Source of the DNA: Antitrichia curtipendula
Taxonomy: Eukaryota; Streptophyta; Bryopsida; Hypnales; Leucodontaceae
Direction of reading: 5' to 3'
Length of the DNA stretch: 64,000 bases
Assembly (NCBI GenBank): GCA_951230915.1
Contig: OX579636.1
Span: 2,247,001-2,311,000 of the forward strand
Shown: positions 21,630 through 33,243 of the stretch, in pieces
Numbering within the stretch: position 1 is the stretch's first letter
How the letters are laid out: each line of letters begins with the position of its first letter
Notes under the pieces: model-generated
What the model saw: only the letters and a program-made list of their open reading frames with translations
What the model was told of the DNA's origin: nothing
The model's database searches: none
Made by a program: the position numbers and the translations under genes

Positions 21630-22542
21630 CCCGTACAGCCCTGAGCCTTTTTCTCCATCAAAACACACTCAAAATTGCCACTTCTATTGCAAAGAGCAAA
21701 AAATTATAAATTTTTTTTTTTTGCATATCTAATCCTAGGATCTTATACTAGACTAGTATGAAAATGTATGCAAGAAATTTCAGAAACTTTGACCAAATAG
21801 ATTGCAAGATATTTGCATTCAAAGTGAAGAATACAAGTTTTTTTGCACCTTACTTGACTAGATTTTTGGGCTTTTAACCTATTTAACTTAAATTTTTTGT
21901 ATTGCTGATTTTGATTTTCTAAGTTTATATGTTGAATACTTCTGTTGAGAATCTAGGAAAAAAAAAACAAGAAAAAAACACTAAATTTTCACTCATTAAA
22001 AAATTGTTAAGTAGAAGTAGGTTCAAGATTGAAGGAATAATTAAATCGTTAATAGCTCTAAGACAAAATTGAAATACCATAATTCCAACGGTGAGATTGT
22101 TCTAGCAAGCAAATTCAACCTTGTCTAACAATTTTTTTCTGAAAAATGTAAAAATTGCATTCAAAAATGAATCCTAAAAGTTATTTTTTCAAGAAGATGC
22201 TTAGATTGCCCAAAAAACTAAGATTGTCCATAATTTTTTCATTATTAGTCCAAATAGAATGAATCAAAGCTTCAAATGTACACAAAAAGACATAGATTTT
22301 GGAAAAAAAATTTAAAAATTTAATCTTGACTTTTTGTGATTTTTTTGTGTTGCCCGCCGAACTCTATTTTTGGCATAACTTTTTCTCCCGGGCACCATTT
22401 GAAATAAAAATTATATATCCACAAAGCTCTCGCAGAACCGCACAACCTCAAAAAATCCCAAAAAATTTCTCTACAAATTGAGGTCACAGGAACCTACCCG
22501 GACCCAAATTGTCCCCTGAGGGGACAAACGGGCCTTTAGGGG
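21630..22542 (-). mobile_element. TTAA-flanked non-autonomous element inside the LINE
   Basis: A 913 bp element ends GGGCCTTTAGGGG followed by TTAA (22543-22546). The left border is tentatively the TTAA at 21626-21629. It shares ACTCAAAATTGCCACTTCTA, GCAAGATATTTGCATTCAAAG and TAAGTAGAAGTAGGTTCAAG-type blocks with 12442-13294. Its right end matches the start of 56766-57339 in reverse. LINE-like sequence lies on both sides. Confidence 0.62.
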
Positions 22543-22546
22543 TTAA

Positions 22547-22760
22547 TCCATACCGTCTTCCATCAAAGTCAATAAGTATTAGCAATGATACCCTGCCACT
22601 TGCGTTCAATCACGTTGGAAATCACAAGTTTATCTCGGAGCAATATCCTTCCAAGTTTGGAGGTATACTCAAGAAATGTAACTGGGCCTTGCTGACACTG
22701 CCAAAAAATTCGTTGCGGGTCCTAAGAGAGTTTATCCATACGGTCATAGAATAAAAGGGA
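22547..22760 (-). pseudogene. LINE fragment between insertions
   Basis: Minus-strand reading includes RIFWQCQQGPVTFLEYTSKL and VIERKWQGIIANTYLL, compatible with the region between the RT and the terminal zinc region of plant LINEs. It is short and broken by stops. It is assigned to the LINE by position between 21630-22542 and 23300-26223. Confidence 0.4.
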
Positions 22761-23299
22761 AGCAAGTTTCTTAGGCCCGCAAATCTTCTGACAAACATGA
22801 ACCCTAAGTGAAAGCATGCTACGGCCTACCTGCATCGGCACATTCAATAAAAAATTGTAAATAAAGTTTTTAACACTATAGATTCTTGGTGAAGAAAGCT
22901 AACAAGATTCTACAGGTGGGCCAGATTTTTATATTGTTTAATTTGTCTTGAAGCTAGTTTTTTTTTAAAGTTTTATTTATTTATTTATTATGTTGTTTAA
23001 TTCATTTTATTGTTTATCTTGTATAAAAAATATATCTTGTAGAAGGAATTAAAAAATAATAAAATTAGGCCCACTTGTAAAATCTTGTTAGTTTTTTCTT
23101 CCAACCAATTCAAATATTAAAACTTATATTAAAATTAAAAAATAAAATAAAAAATAAAAAATGTATATTTGTGAATAAAACTAGATATTGAATACAAATT
23201 GAAAAATTTGCTTGGATCCTAGAAAACATTCGGAATGTTAATCATCACACCAAATTTATGCATGTAATTCTCCTCATTTATGTACACTTAAAAATAAAT
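22761..23299. other. AT-rich stretch, no gene seen
   Basis: Low-complexity TTTATTTATTTATTA and AAAATAAAATAAAAAATAAA patches dominate 22960-23170. This may be a further insertion in the LINE, but I could not define its ends. Confidence 0.35.
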
Positions 23300-26223
23300 T
23301 AGTTCCTCAAATGTGACACCGTGACATCAAAAGTGGTAGGCCGTAGCATGCTCCCCCCCATGTGGAAAGCGTCGCTGTATTGAAAAGATTTGTTGTCATG
23401 TAGAATTGCAAAGGCCTGGGGGCGCCATTCTGTGAGAATTTCGGAGATCTTTTGGGGCTCAAAGGTCTTGATAGAGATATGTAGTGTCCAATCTCTTTGC
23501 CCGCCGCCAACTAGGATGGAAGACCCTCCGCTAACTTGTAGAATAAAGGTAGGACCAGGGAGAAGCGCATTATCGTAACAACCTAGCCATTCACCAAATA
23601 CTGCTGGCGAATAAATTGGAGTAAAGAGAGGGCCTCAGATGCAGGATAGGGATCGTGTTAGGGCTTCCCATGCTCCAATTTTAGAAGGTAGCATGCCAAA
23701 ATGTGTGGTGACTTCGGCTGGGGATAAGAATTGACCTCAAGTGCGGATGTCATTAATAGTGCGAAGACCTGCCGTGTGCAATTTAGCCACCCTATTGCGG
23801 CTAAATCTAGGTCCAATTTGCCCTGAGAAATTTGACTACCAGAGTGACTCGCTTTAAACTTCCTCTGGTAAGGTTGGAAGAGCATGTTGTATGTTTGTTG
23901 CTAGTTTCCTCCACGCTTCACCCGTCCTATTCCATGATTTGGACCCCTGTTTTACTTGGAAGTGAGCAATGGTGAAATATTCCATATTCAGTGACCAACG
24001 GAATTCACTATGTGGCTGGAACCTCATTAGTCTATACTTGAAGAAAACATGAAGGTTTGAAGACCCAGGTTCATTATCCATTTTGCCATGAGGGAGATCA
24101 TGGCGTCTAGGGGATTAATGAGCCCTATTCCACCATTAGATTTGTTTTGGCAACATTGGGCCCAAACAACTTTGACTCTGGACTTGTGTAATGATCCAGA
24201 CCACATGAAGTTCATCACTGCACTTTTATAATGGGCTACTCCTTTACTCGTGCCAACCCACATGAAAATAAAAAAATATAAGGATGATAATAGTACATGG
24301 TTGACTATAACAATGCGTCTTGTAGTGTTGATTTTGGCGATGCATCAAAACTTAAGTGTTTTATTTAGTCTCTCAAGATTCAAGAAGGAAGGTATCTACG
24401 TCGCCAGCATTAAGGGAAAGTCTGAATATGGATCCCAAAATTTTGCTGACTTTTCCGTCTCCCGCCTACCTTATACAGAGTTGGTTAGACGACTCCGGTC
24501 GACCTTGGTGGCCTGGGGCTCGCTAATACCCGCACAATTTGTCCCAATTGAGTATAAGGCTTGGACCAGCACAAAAAGTGTCTAGGATGGAAATCATATT
24601 TAAAACCGGCTCCTCTTCTCTAAGAAGTGTCATGGATGTATCGTCTGCAAATTGTGCCATAACTTGTTGATGGTCCTCCCTAGGTAGTTTAATACCTTTA
24701 ATTCTCCCCGCAATGATTCCTTCTTTTACCAAAGAGTTTAAGACTTTAGTGACGATGAGGAATAAGTAGGGGACAAGGGGACACCCTTGTCTTATCCCTC
24801 TTTGAATCTGGAATGGAAGGGATTGTCCTCCGTTCACCTTCACCGTGACTTGCACATTCTGAAATAAATTTTTTGTCATCGAGACAAACTTCTCCGGAAG
24901 ACCCTATAGCCCTCATAGCTCTAAAAATGAAGCCTAGGTCTACCATATCATAGGTCTTGCTAAAGTCTAGTTTAAGGAAAAGCAAGGGTTGGTTGGAGTG
25001 GGCTGTCCAATCTAGAGTTTCATGTGTAAGGAGGAGGTTATCCTATATAAAGCGCATTGGGGGAAAGGCTGACTGATCAAACAAGATGATCTCCATCAAT
25101 ACTGGTAGAAGACGTAGCTATAGGGTGATTGCAAGAAACACTTGTCCTATTTCTTCTCCTCTTGGTCTCAAATACGTGGATTTTTTGTTATAACTTTTGC
25201 GTCATATGTTTGTTTTCTGTAAAATTTGAAGTGTAGGTACATGTACTAGCTTTAGACATTCTCTAATTTTTTTCAATTTAAAAAAATTTATTTACTATTT
25301 TTAAACTGCCCCCAATTGGATGTCTACCTTGGCCATTTTGGAGGTTTTTAGTCCTATTTTTGATCCAAAAATGCAATTTTGAAGCTCTAAATTGGGATAT
25401 AAGGATTTGTACTAAAGTTACTCAAGCTCATGAAGGATTTTTTTTAAATAGTAAATTTTCCACCTTCCACATGTGGTCATGTGCTCAAAGTGCACTACCT
25501 TTGCACACGTGCAGAGAACAAAATTTTGTTTTTCCCAAGATGAAAATGGTTGAAAAGAAGCATCTTAATGTTAGTAAAAATGGCTTTATTTTTTAGAGTT
25601 TTTTGAATATTTTTATTAATTTCGAAAAATAAAATTCAAAAGTATCTATTTTCTTGTATTTTTCCATCACGCTTTTTTTGTGCATAACTTTTAGAGATAA
25701 ATTTTTTTAGACCTGAATTTTCACCCATATACTATTTTAAAAGCTTTACATATTATATATATTTTATTTTATTTTATTTTTAAAATATTTATTCCAAAAG
25801 GTCATAGTACTCCAGTACTGAGGCCAATTTGGCCACAAAACAGCAAGTGTTTCTTGCAATTACCTTGTAGCGCTTTGGCATAGAGTTTGTATGCCACGTT
25901 TAACAGAAAGATGGGTCTCCAATTGCATAGTTTGCGTGTCTTGCCGCTATTGCATATTAGAGCAATGATGCCGTTGGTGATGCCAGCTAGCATACAGTCA
26001 GAGTCTACTGCCGTGGTGATCATATATAGATAGTCCTCTTTTATGGCGTTTCAAAATTTATTGAAAAAGTCCGTGACTACCGGTCTAGGGGCCTTGTCTG
26101 CATCCATGCCTTTGAGTGCCTCTTCTAGCTCTACTAAAGAAATGGGTGCCGAAAAAGAGACCTTCATCATATCAGTAAGTTTGTCGTGGATGCCATTTAA
26201 ACAATAGTCCTCCGCCTCGATTC
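23300..26223 (-). pseudogene. LINE-type non-LTR retrotransposon, reverse transcriptase part
   Basis: Minus-strand translation shows RT motifs in order: an N-terminal ELEEALKGMDADKAPRP with FFNKF; NWRPIFLLNVAYKLYAKALQ; QSAFPPMRFI...DNLLLTHE; LKLDFSKTYDMVD (motif A); GIRQGCPL (motif B); and AQFADDTSMTLL (FADD variant of YADD, motif C). Then follow the thumb-like region and WSGSLHKSRVKVVWAQCC with GGIGLINP. A TIR element (25126-25858) splits it right after the AKALQ block. The 5' side is cut by a CACTA-like MITE at 26224. Stops and frameshifts make it non-functional. No endonuclease domain is visible upstream, so the copy is truncated. Confidence 0.85.
25126..25858. mobile_element. TIR element inserted in the LINE RT
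   Basis: The left end TTGCAAGAAACACTTG (25128-25143) is matched by the inverted right end CAAGTGTTTCTTGCAA (25843-25858), giving a 16 bp TIR and an element of about 730 bp. LINE RT sequence continues on either side (AKALQ block to the right, LLPVLMEII to the left), which proves insertion. The target duplication is ambiguous. No coding capacity is seen. Confidence 0.7.
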
Positions 26224-26427
26224 CACAGGGCGCTTATTTTAGACTTCGGTGTTCAATCCCCCGTGAGTCTCACTTTCTTCTGTGTATGTGTGATTGCGAC
26301 ACCTGTAAAAGTTTACAAAAGTTTACTAATTACAGTAATTTTGGACACATGTTGCAATCACGCATACACAGAAGAAAGTGAGACTCACGGGGGATTGAAC
26401 ACCGAAGACTTGAATAAGCACCCTGTG
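26224..26427. mobile_element. CACTA-like MITE (CACAGGG family), diverged copy
   Basis: A 204 bp element has ends CACAGGGCGCTTATT and AATAAGCACCCTGTG, long inverted arms containing CTTCGGTGTTCAATCCCCCG, and a 3 bp direct repeat TTC at 26221-26223 and 26428-26430. The loop core (ACACCTGTAAAAGTTT to GGACACATGTTGCAA) is shared, in inverse orientation, with the MITEs at 59182 and 61891. It has no coding capacity. Confidence 0.8.
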
Positions 26428-27689
26428 TTCTCTCAGGTGTTTGTGTGTGGGATGTATAAAGTTTAGAATAAAATCGTGCACATATCCTTTCTAGGTCGTA
26501 CGCCCGACTTCGTCTGCCCAAGCAGGTAGAGGACTCTAGCGCATGATGAGAACGTAAATTGCACACCGGGAGCTTAATCAGTTGACCAGTCTGGGAATAC
26601 AGAATGACGGGATCGATACCCGTCCGGACCTCCAGTCCAGTGATCGATCGAGCTTCCCATCTGCTTCGCTTGATTGCTGCAGTCGATTCCGTCCCTCCGC
26701 GTAAGTTCCTAACACAACATAATGCATGCTTTCTCGATCGATCGATCGGATTCGTAGTTTCGTATGTTTCTCGATCTCGGCGCGTACATTGGGCACTGGT
26801 CATGTGTGTCTTAGCTTAATTATATAAATTGCATTCATTGCATCCAATGCCAATTCCGTAAAATTGACTGATTGGCGTAACTCCGTTGAAATATATCGCG
26901 GTGAACCTTCAAGGAAGAAATTTAGGGAGCTGGGGGAGAGGGAGGATGGGGGTGAAAATCACTTGTCGCCGGTTATCCGTGCACAATGCTGTTACGAAAG
27001 GCAATTTGTGTATGAATTTACATATCAAATGTCCAGCACATCAAGCACATGCAACAAGCTAATGTAAATGTGAAATTGGCGTATGAATTGAAATATCGCT
27101 CGCCAATTCAACCTGCGAGTCTGAAACTAACTTGCAGGCAGACGGAAGCTTGATTCGAGATCGTGCAGGAGCTGCTGCGAACGCCCAGAATCTGTACGTA
27201 CGTAAGTACGTGTGTCAACCTTGTGTTTATCTGTCGATCGATCCTCTTCAAATCGATCAGGGCAAAGATCGAGGTACCCGGTCAGTTCCTTCTTCACTGG
27301 AACATCATTATGCATCAGATGCGCTCATGCGCGCGCACACTCGAATTTGAGATTGGAGTAACGCGACTCGAATTAAGTCCAGTCGCGCCCGAGAAGGACG
27401 AACGATTGAGGTAAAGAATGTTGTACGAGGCCAGTTGTCTTTTGGGAGCAGAGACTTGACGTACTTGCCCCTTAACTTGGTACACTAGCTATGAAGATTT
27501 TTTTTTATCGATATCATGTGCACATATCAGTGAAGATCGAAGCTTTTGAATGGGCTTAGAAGATAGCTAGCTAGAAGGTGAAGGTACTTACTGGACATCG
27601 ATGAGAAATGAGCATGATTAGATTTGTTTTAGGGTGCCAAATCTTCATCTACATCGCAAGGAAACGACTTCAGGGAGAATGCGAGAAGG
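26428..27689. other. No gene recognised
   Basis: The region is moderately GC-rich, unlike its neighbours, with GATCGATCGATCGG and CGTACGTACGTAAGTACG microsatellite-like words. Several ORFs of 60-157 codons overlap on both strands, but none shows a domain, consistent splice sites or a matching repeat elsewhere in the window. Confidence 0.35.
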
Positions 27690-27850
27690 AGGTGAGCACT
27701 GACGTATGGAATACTTTTTGGCCTGCAGAGCCGTGGGGACCCTGGTGTGCAGCAACACTCCTGGCAGTGATGGTGTAGATTAGGGACGGTGGAAATCCTC
27801 AGGAGTTCCTGAACAACACCTGGTATGGCCTTGGTAACCTCGGTCAGGTT
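27690..27850. repeat. Dispersed repeat copy 1 (~150 bp)
   Basis: This segment matches 51168-51319 at roughly 85% by eye. Shared runs include GACCCTGGTGTG, AGCAACACTCCTGGCAGTGA, GGTGTAGATTA and ACACCTGGTATGGCCTTGG. Both copies are in the same orientation, and flanking sequence is unrelated or only weakly similar. Confidence 0.75.
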
Positions 27851-28226
27851 ATTGCAGTTACTCATTAGGGAGACGGTAGTGTTTCTGCGACAGTGAGTCC
27901 CCAATCCCTGAAAGCCTGATGCAGCCCCCTTCGTGCGGTTCAAGGACGCCTTCCCGGACGTTTCTCCGCCTTCGTTCCGTGTTCTGTCGGGCAGTTTCGG
28001 GGCTTTAACGGGCAGTCGATCCTAAACTCCAATCCGGAATGAAGTGGTTTGGTTTTAGGATTGGTTTTAGGGTTGGCATCCTCGACAACAACATTATCAT
28101 GCTGCCGTCGCCGTGGCGTAGGATTCCGTCACCAACGCGTAGGTTTCCGTCGCCACCAAACTTGCGCTGGACTTGAACAATTTGTCGCCATGTCCTAATC
28201 CGTCACCCGGGTCTCCGATCTCTTCA

Positions 28227-28415
28227 TCATCTTGCTACATTGATGAACTCGATGCATGTGCCGTCTGGGCTCTTTTGTTGGTAGAGTTGCGAGGGGATGC
28301 ACCCCAATGGACCCACACCAAATATGAGGATCTTGCAAGCTCCAAGGGCGTATGGTGTCTGCCATTGACAAATCCAATTAGATCCATCATTCAGAATTAT
28401 GTACAATATGCGCAC
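28227..28415 (-). pseudogene. GDSL esterase/lipase exon fragment
   Basis: Minus-strand translation contains ALGACKILIFGVGPLGCIPS followed by QLYQQKSPDGTCIEFIN. This matches the conserved block III region of plant SGNH/GDSL lipases, which are secreted esterases: LGARKxxVxGVGPLGCxP, a variable spacer, then DGxCxxxxN. Only this one block (about 55 residues) is present. I see no GDSL nucleophile block or C-terminal DxxH block nearby, so it is a captured or relic exon. Confidence 0.65.
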
Positions 28416-28429
28416 TTGTAATTGCCACT

Positions 28430-29740
28430 AATTACAACTAAGCACAGTTACTACTATTGATCATATTTTTATTGGATTATACTGGCAATTGAAAGAGGAT
28501 TCCAGTGCATTTTAGCATGAATTCTTTGGACACTGTATGAGTAAGTTATGAATGTTCAAGGTACTCTCTTTAGATGTACCAAAACCTGACACTAGGCTCT
28601 CAGACTTTCATGTTTTGATTGTGTATAGTACATCCTCAGTAATCAATATTTAAGTTTTTGGGTCCAAATTAGGTGTGGCATTTTTGGGCCGTGTTGATTG
28701 TGGGTGTACATAAGTCAGGCATTCATTTTGGCTAACTAAGGAATGTTCCACACACTGACTAAAATTTGTCTTACTTTTGATTGTTGCATGATGCCAGATG
28801 AGTCAGGTGTGTACCCTCAATTGTTGGTCGAAAGTAGAGATCCAGACCAGTCCATTAGGAGGAAAATTGGACTTTGCAAGCGTTATAAGGTAGTCATGAG
28901 AAGACTGTGAGAAAACACCACAATCTCTTCATTTCAGAAATCATGAATTCTGAAGCTTCTTACAATTGAGGTCAATTAAAATAAAAGAATCAGGTGAACA
29001 TAATTAATCTGGTCAAGTCGACCAAGCTTTCTCCAGTGATACAGTTCTTTGAATACTTCCAAACTAGCAGCTGAAGAATTCAAGAGTACATATACCATGA
29101 CCACCTCAAAAAAAAAGATCCTATTTTCCAAAGAATGCAAGAGCCTCTTGTCACTTAGGAGACATTGGATTGGTCACCTTCAATGCCCATGTGGATTTAC
29201 TCTTGGAGCTCAACAGAGGCTCCAAATAGGCACGAGAGCTCTCCAACTGCTCTTCCGCACCTCCCCGTCCGCACCTCCCCGCACACTCTCCAAATGGGTG
29301 CCAAATTGGTCCACCTGCTACAACGCAAGATGTTGAACACTGCTGCCAACACGAGCAAACCAAACACGTGGAAATGCCCTGCAAAAGAGACAAGACCAGG
29401 CAAGCCCATAAGTCAAAAGGGTAGGGCTCGGTAGCAAACTCTAAATCATGAAAACCAACAAACATGAAATCAGTGTCCAGAACTGGTGAAAAGACCAAGG
29501 AATGATATTCTAAATCCTAAACAAGGATGAAGGACCAAGAGGTCATGGTTCAAAAATAGCTAGCTAGTGTGATTGACCATATCATGAAACAAATAGAATT
29601 CAGATGGAAACACATTTTGAATTCATGAACAGAATTTCCTGTATTTTTGTAAAACCACGAAATGCCCTCCACCTCTTGCTACTCACCACAAAGAGAATTT
29701 GTGAACTCTACCAACACCTCTATGACAACGTAACCACAAC
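28430..29740. other. No gene recognised
   Basis: ORFs of 60-115 codons occur on both strands at 29049-29500. They overlap, lack recognisable domains and do not join across plausible introns. They lie just downstream of the integrase gene and might include its 3' untranslated part. Confidence 0.35.
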
Positions 29741-29747
29741 CATTTCA

Positions 29748-31981
29748 ACCACCTTGAGACACTACAGCGTACAATGCTCGCACAAAATGTAGCCAACATT
29801 CGTCTACTTCCTCCATTCTGCCCCTGAAATACTCGATCATTGTAACATCGGTCCATCGTAGCGCTTCCAAGCACTCTGCAGTTACTCCAAGATGGAATGC
29901 ATATTTTTCCTCACCGGATGGATACCAACCTTTCCCAAGTTCGTAAGCCTGATCCCTAATACTGTTAATCGTTGTAGGCAGTGTGGCTCCTGTGAGATTG
30001 AGAGGTGTACCGATGAGGCCTTGGGCTTCGCCGACTAACACTGTTGGTTCCTCTTCGTGGTCCAGTACTGCAGGGAGCCTAGCTTACACACCATAACGCG
30101 CGTTGTCGGAGGGCAACACCTCGGGCGGTTTTATCCATCCTTGTTGTCGCTCGTATGCTTGGAAAGCTGCCTCAGGAACATGGCTTGGAATATCACGCCC
30201 ATTTTCACTTATCTTCCGCAAGCGGTGGTTGTTCCATGCAAAAATGTGGCGGTCAACATCGTCCTGGATAAGAGGCAGGAAGACAAGGTGTAGAGAGTTC
30301 ATGTGCCACACGTTGTTCAGGTCAAGTATATTCTCATTGCACATCGTAGTGAACAACGAGTGAAAGAACCACGCCGTCTTCTTCCACACCTGACCCCAAA
30401 AGTGTTCAATCCTCTAGGATCGCAACAGAAGCACAGCAAACACTGTCAATTTGAACCAACCGAGATGGATACAGGTTCTGGGCCAATCAGTGTCAAATTT
30501 TGGCTCCTCGAAGTTAGCCAAAATGCAGTGATTTCAATTTCTCATTTCCATTTATAGGCAATTTCGTTAAAATGGCGAAATTCCGTAACTTTGGCAGTTT
30601 TCACAGTTCAGAGCGGCCGCTCTGAAATGTTCAACTATCCTAGATTTCTGAAATCTAAACCACTTATAGATGTCTGAAATCTACAATAGTCATAGATGTT
30701 GCTTTCAAAGTTCAGACCACGCGATTTGAAATGTACATTAGTGCTAGATTTCTGAAATCTATATAAGACAAAGATTTATGTAATCTATATCTCTCGTAGA
30801 TGTCACTTTTGCAGTTCAAAGTGGCCGCTCTAAAAATGGCATACGGAATATGCCATTTTAACGAAATTGCCCATATTTGTATTTGCTAAATCTAAATGTG
30901 TCTCGCTTTTGCTAAATCTGAACCTGACACATTTAGCCTTGGTAGTCAAGTATGAATTGGATTTGCGCAGACCCTAAACCTTGAGAAGCTTAATCTTGTC
31001 TTGAGCACAAGGAAACAAGTTCAAGGCCTCCGTCTTTACCTGGTTGTGCACGGACGACCCGGTCAAGAAAGTCTTGATTACATCTGGGCATGCTCGTTCT
31101 TGCTCTCGGCGGACCAAACTGTGCTCTGCTGCATAGTCAGACCGGACACGTATGGGGTGGCCGTATAAATCAAGAGCCACCTTGTAGCCCTTGAAAATTG
31201 TTGTCGCAAGCTTATCCGTAGCCACCATGCACCATAACACAAAGTGCGACGCCCCATCAATTCTACCATGGATTCTGAATTTCCACTTCGCCAATTTATC
31301 ATATGCTACATGACAGGAACAAACATGGTCCACAACAACCAAATCAGCCACTACACTTTACGATGCAACCTTTCTCAAATAGTACTTTCTAAAGGCTTTG
31401 CAACATAGAAGGGTCTTAAACAATACTTTAAATTCACAAGCAGAAGGATCATGGTGCGTGCACTCACAGTCCATGTGCCAAAGAACCATGGGTTCCACGA
31501 TGTCATATTGCCCTCGAAAGAGAGCTCGCACTTCCCTCCGACGCATGTGGTCTAGCTGCAGGCTGTGCAACACATCCCGCACCTGTTGGCGGGGTACACG
31601 AAGCCCCAGTTCCCTCCGCACTAGCGATTGGGCATGTCGGATTCCCCAATTGCACCCTGCACGATTCAGTGGCACGACTAACAATATTGCATCCTGACAC
31701 TCATGCGGCGTGAGGGTGTGATAAACTCCACTCCAACCTAAATTGTATAATTGGCGCGCCAGAACCTTCCTCGATACCCCAAGAGCCATCGCTATTGTAG
31801 AGAGGTGATCCCCGCGATTGAGAAGTTCTTCTACATGGTCCACCAATTTGTGCTCTGGTATTAGAGTTCTAATTCGCCCATCCGTGTCATTCTCGGAACC
31901 ATCATGTTCTGCAATTTCTCTGTCTACCTCAAAAGCACCGTCTTCATGAACACCGACCGAGTCCCGATCGGAGTCAGCCAT
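29748..31981 (-). pseudogene. rve-type integrase/transposase, three exons, one in-frame TAA
   Basis: The gene reads on the minus strand from ATG 31981. Exon 1 is 31981-31468, intron 31467-31306 (GTGAGT...TAG), exon 2 31305-31040, intron 31039-30414 (GTAAAG...TAG), exon 3 from 30413. Joining the exons restores a DDE integrase core. An N-terminal acidic segment and a helix-turn-helix-like HLSTIAMALGVSRKVLARQL precede a GIRHAQSLVRRELGLRVPRQ DNA-binding-like region. The core has LWHMD with D171, VRSD with D228 and HNQRIE with E263, i.e. D-x56-D-x34-E. Downstream are HSLFTTMCNENILDLNNVWH and FAWNNHRLR, typical of the eukaryotic cellular rve integrase family. TAA at 30084-30086 interrupts the frame, which otherwise continues 112 codons to TGA 29745-29747. 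The large intron carries a MITE. It may be one gene of a larger element with the minus-strand genes upstream. Confidence 0.78.
30556..30872. mobile_element. MITE inside the integrase intron
   Basis: A 317 bp element has TIRs of about 30 bp, left AGGCAATTTCGTTAAAATGG and right matching as GGGCAATTTCGTTAAAATGG. Sub-terminal GAGCGGCC(G/A)CT blocks also pair. The interior has several small TAGATTTCTGAAATCTA palindromes. It lies wholly within intron 2 of the integrase, so splicing would remove it. The target duplication is unclear. Confidence 0.72.
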
Positions 31982-32298
31982 TCTGAAGTCACTCAAATAC
32001 TAACCCTATATCTTGTGGGATCAAATTCTTCAGACCCTTGCCACTCCTACCTCTCCTGGGGCCATGTAAGGCCACCAACTGCTCTAACTTACTTATCTGC
32101 ACACCTGAAACAATGTAATACTTTGTGGAGCAAGAGCGGAGGTTGTGTAACGCAGCACGATATGGTAGGAGCGATGGACAAGGGGCGCAGAGAGTAGGAA
32201 CAAGACAGAAGGAGACAAGAAGGACAAAGCAAGATGGGGAGCCATTGCAGAGCTTTGACTAATTGGTCTTATTATTTTTTTATTTTCAAAAATTATAG
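31982..32298. other. Upstream region of the integrase gene, no gene seen
   Basis: About 300 bp separate the integrase start from the TIR element at 32299. The sequence is moderately GC-rich. No promoter element stands out. Confidence 0.3.
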
Positions 32299-33243
32299 TG
32301 GTAGTACGCTCTAAAGTACACCAACTAAGGTCTGAAATTGAATTTTGAGGACTTCAGAATCTTGAAATATTTGTGAGTATATCTTCAAAGTCTTTTCATT
32401 GAAGACAAGTGGGGTTCACATCTAATCAAATTTGGGTTCATTGTTTTGGTAGCTTTTGCAAAATTAGTTATCAAATTTTGAAGTTGAAAGGGCATAGGCC
32501 TCTAAAATGGCGCCCTATCTAGAATGTACTAAAGGCTTTGAAAAACATGTACCAACCATAAATTCCTTCAAAATTTCTTCAAAATTTCTTCAAAATTTCT
32601 TCAAAATTCACTAAGAAGTAAACTATTATCAATTCTAATTTTTTTTTTAAATTCAGAAGATTAATTCCGAATCTACATGCACGGATAAAATATATACATC
32701 CTCTTCTTCATATTCTATGTACTGGTCTATAGCAAGATCTTGTGTTTGAATGTTTAAGAAAAGTATCATCTTTGATGAAAGAGTTTAGTGAATTTTCAAT
32801 GTAATTTTCGCATTAAACTTTATTGAAAGTCAAAAGAGACTTACAAACTTTATTAGGTGCATTTCTACAACATGTAATGAATGAATTATGAATTTCCAAA
32901 GAGATTAAAACCAGATTAAAACATATGATACAAAGCCTTCCATAAAGTATTTTGAAGAGTAAATGTATATTTTAGTAAAACCCCATAATGACCCTTGATA
33001 TTCTTTAGACTTGAGGAATTCACTCTAATTCAAACGACATGCCAATATGGTGATAAGTAATACCAATTTTTTAAAATTGTAACCATACAAATTCAAACGA
33101 GACATGTTAGAGATTACATAGAAAAAGAAAATACAACTATATCAAATATAGATTGAAACATTATAATGTTTGATCATGAGGTTTTTAAAAATGGAAAAAT
33201 ATTTTAAAGGATTTCAATCCTCTTTTCACATGTCAAATCTAAA
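32299..33243 (+). mobile_element. TIR element (GTAGTRYGCTCT family), right end lost
   Basis: The left end GTAGTACGCTCTAAAG matches the terminal repeat of the complete copy at 54208-55262. The segment 32970-33243 matches 54530-54800, with shared blocks such as ATTGTAACC, GACATGTTAGA, AACATTATAATGTTTGATCATGAGG and CAATCCTCTTTTCACATGTCAAATCTAAAAA. Similarity stops at about 33243, before the right terminal repeat. Internally, TTCTTCAAAATT is repeated in tandem near 32570. Confidence 0.65.

Noticed and set aside
26700..27350. Possible gene in the GATCGATC-rich, higher-GC stretch
   Set aside because: ORFs are short and overlap on both strands. No splice-consistent join or domain could be found.
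29049..29498. Extra integrase-linked gene downstream
   Set aside because: ORFs on both strands of equal length with no recognisable motif. Not enough support.
31306..31467. TAA between the two integrase open frames read as a second nonsense mutation
   Set aside because: It lies in a segment with GTGAGT and TAG borders whose removal joins LWHMD to the KLAKW block as in the family, so it is an intron and not a broken exon.
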